A stretch of DNA of 13,926 bases from an uncultured Prevotellaceae bacterium (lineage in GTDB: Bacteria; Bacteroidota; Bacteroidia; Bacteroidales; Bacteroidaceae), in assembly GCA_937902455.1 (NCBI GenBank), contig CALELI010000093.1, forward strand, positions 1 to 13,926, in the 5' to 3' direction. The notes below the pieces were generated by a model, which was given only the letters and a program-made list of their open reading frames with translations, did no database searches and was not told where the DNA came from. Each line of letters starts with the position of its first letter. Position 1 is the first letter of the stretch. This document shows positions 13,032-13,926 of this stretch, piece by piece. The translations under genes and the position numbers were made by a program.

Positions 13032-13926
13032 ATGAAAAAAGTAGTAGTAGCATTCAGTGGCGGTCTTGACACATCATTCACAGTGATGTACCTCGCCAGG
13101 GAAAAAGGATATGAAGTGTATGCGGCGTGTGCCAATACAGGTGGCTTTTCTGCCGAGCAGTTGAAGGCAAACGAAGAGAACGCATACAAGCTCGGTGCAA
13201 AGAAGTATGTCACTCTCGATGTGACTAAGGAATATTACGACAAGTGTATTCGCTTCATGGTCTATGGAAATGTGCTGCGCAACGGCACATACCCCATCTC
13301 CGTATCGTCAGAGCGCATCTTCCAGGCTCTTGCCATTGCAAGATACGCCAGGGAGATAGGTGCTGACGCCATTGCCCATGGCTCTACAGGTGCAGGAAAC
13401 GACCAGGTCCGTTTCGACATGACTTTCCTTGTTGCCTGTCCGGACATGGAGATTATCACACTCACCCGCGACATGGCACTCACCCGCCAGTTTGAGGTGG
13501 ACTACCTCAACAAGCATGGATTTGCTGCCGACTTCCAGAAACTGAAGTATTCATACAATGTAGGAATCTGGGGAACCAGTATCTGTGGAGGTGAGATTCT
13601 CGACTCTAAACAGGGACTTCCCGAGTCGGCCTATCTCAAGCAGATTACCCGTGAGGGTGAGGACAAGATTCTTCTCGAGTTCAGGGAGGGACAACTGGTC
13701 GGCGTGAACGACGAGATATTCTCCGACCCCATCAAGGCCATCCAGAAGGTTGAGGCACTTGCCGCACCGTTCGGAATCGGACGCGACATGCATGTGGGCG
13801 ATACTATCATAGGAATCAAGGGCCGCGTAGGTTTCGAGGCTGCAGCTCCGATGCTCATCATCGCCGCTCATAAGTTCCTCGAGAAATTCACCCTCAGCAA
13901 GTGGCAGCAGTACTGGAAGGACCAGG
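13032..13926 (+). CDS. argG: Argininosuccinate synthase, N-terminal part (cut by window end)
   Basis: It joins citrulline and aspartate, using ATP, to form argininosuccinate, the next-to-last step of arginine synthesis. The first 298 codons are present; the rest lies beyond the window, and relatives are about 400 residues. The PP-loop ATP motif AFSGGLDTS is at residues 7-15. Further on are GSTGAGNDQVRFDM and YNVGIWGTSICGGE, as in the divergent Bacteroidetes form of ArgG. The end KWQQYWKDQ is also family-typical. ATG 13032 is 5 bases after the carB fusion stop, which indicates one transcript and probably coupled translation. Its place directly behind the acylglutamate synthase domain keeps the Bacteroides-type order of arginine genes. 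Confidence 0.96.
   Translation, partial: MKKVVVAFSGGLDTSFTVMYLAREKGYEVYAACANTGGFSAEQLKANEENAYKLGAKKYVTLDVTKEYYDKCIRFMVYGNVLRNGTYPISVSSERIFQALAIARYAREIGADAIAHGSTGAGNDQVRFDMTFLVACPDMEIITLTRDMALTRQFEVDYLNKHGFAADFQKLKYSYNVGIWGTSICGGEILDSKQGLPESAYLKQITREGEDKILLEFREGQLVGVNDEIFSDPIKAIQKVEALAAPFGIGRDMHVGDTIIGIKGRVGFEAAAPMLIIAAHKFLEKFTLSKWQQYWKDQ

Overview
The window is a single-strand run of amino-acid biosynthesis genes from a member of the Bacteroidales, most likely Prevotella or a close relative. I base this on recalled similarity of IlvB, IlvC, LeuC, the eukaryote-like CarB and the divergent ArgG to Bacteroides/Prevotella proteins. Start regions lack Shine-Dalgarno sequences, a Bacteroidetes-type promoter (TAnnTTTG) is present, and short AT-rich repeat filler lies between genes. 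Every supported gene is on the + strand. No gene-free stretch exceeds about 135 bases, and I see no tRNA, rRNA, CRISPR array, insertion sequence or phage gene.

Layout: (1) 86-5001, an isoleucine/valine block: ilvB and ilvN (acetohydroxyacid synthase), ilvC (ketol-acid reductoisomerase), then a CstA-family transporter starting 2 bases after ilvC. (2) 5078-5953, an alpha/beta hydrolase whose signal peptide is encoded upstream of its first ATG, with no usual start codon in front of it. (3) 5954-6085, the one clear operon break: a weak terminator-like hairpin, a good -7 promoter element, and a leader with three TTAGGA/TCCTAA arms. (4) 6086-9200, leuC, leuD and leuB (leucine). (5) 9241-13926, a carB whose reading frame runs straight into a GNAT acyltransferase of the N-acylglutamate synthase type, followed 5 bases later by argG (cut by the window end).

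How they work together: pyruvate is condensed by IlvBN and reduced by IlvC. A CstA protein could import pyruvate for that step. Valine-pathway keto-acid then feeds leucine synthesis, of which LeuCD and LeuB are steps. The last block supplies three parts of arginine synthesis: N-acylglutamate (first step), carbamoyl phosphate (citrulline step) and argininosuccinate. ilvD and leuA are expected partners but are not in the window. carA, the glutaminase partner of CarB, is also absent.

The main point of interest is the 1261-residue CarB-GNAT fusion. Its MGS (allosteric) domain lies directly before the acyltransferase. It keeps, by my alignment from memory, five of the six residues that bind N-acetylglutamate in human CPS1, with matching spacing. 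This suggests, but does not prove, a carbamoyl phosphate synthetase fused to the enzyme that makes its own activator. Other points are a (CGAAAA)n repeat before two genes, a cysteine-rich extension on IlvN, and the competing hairpins before leuC.
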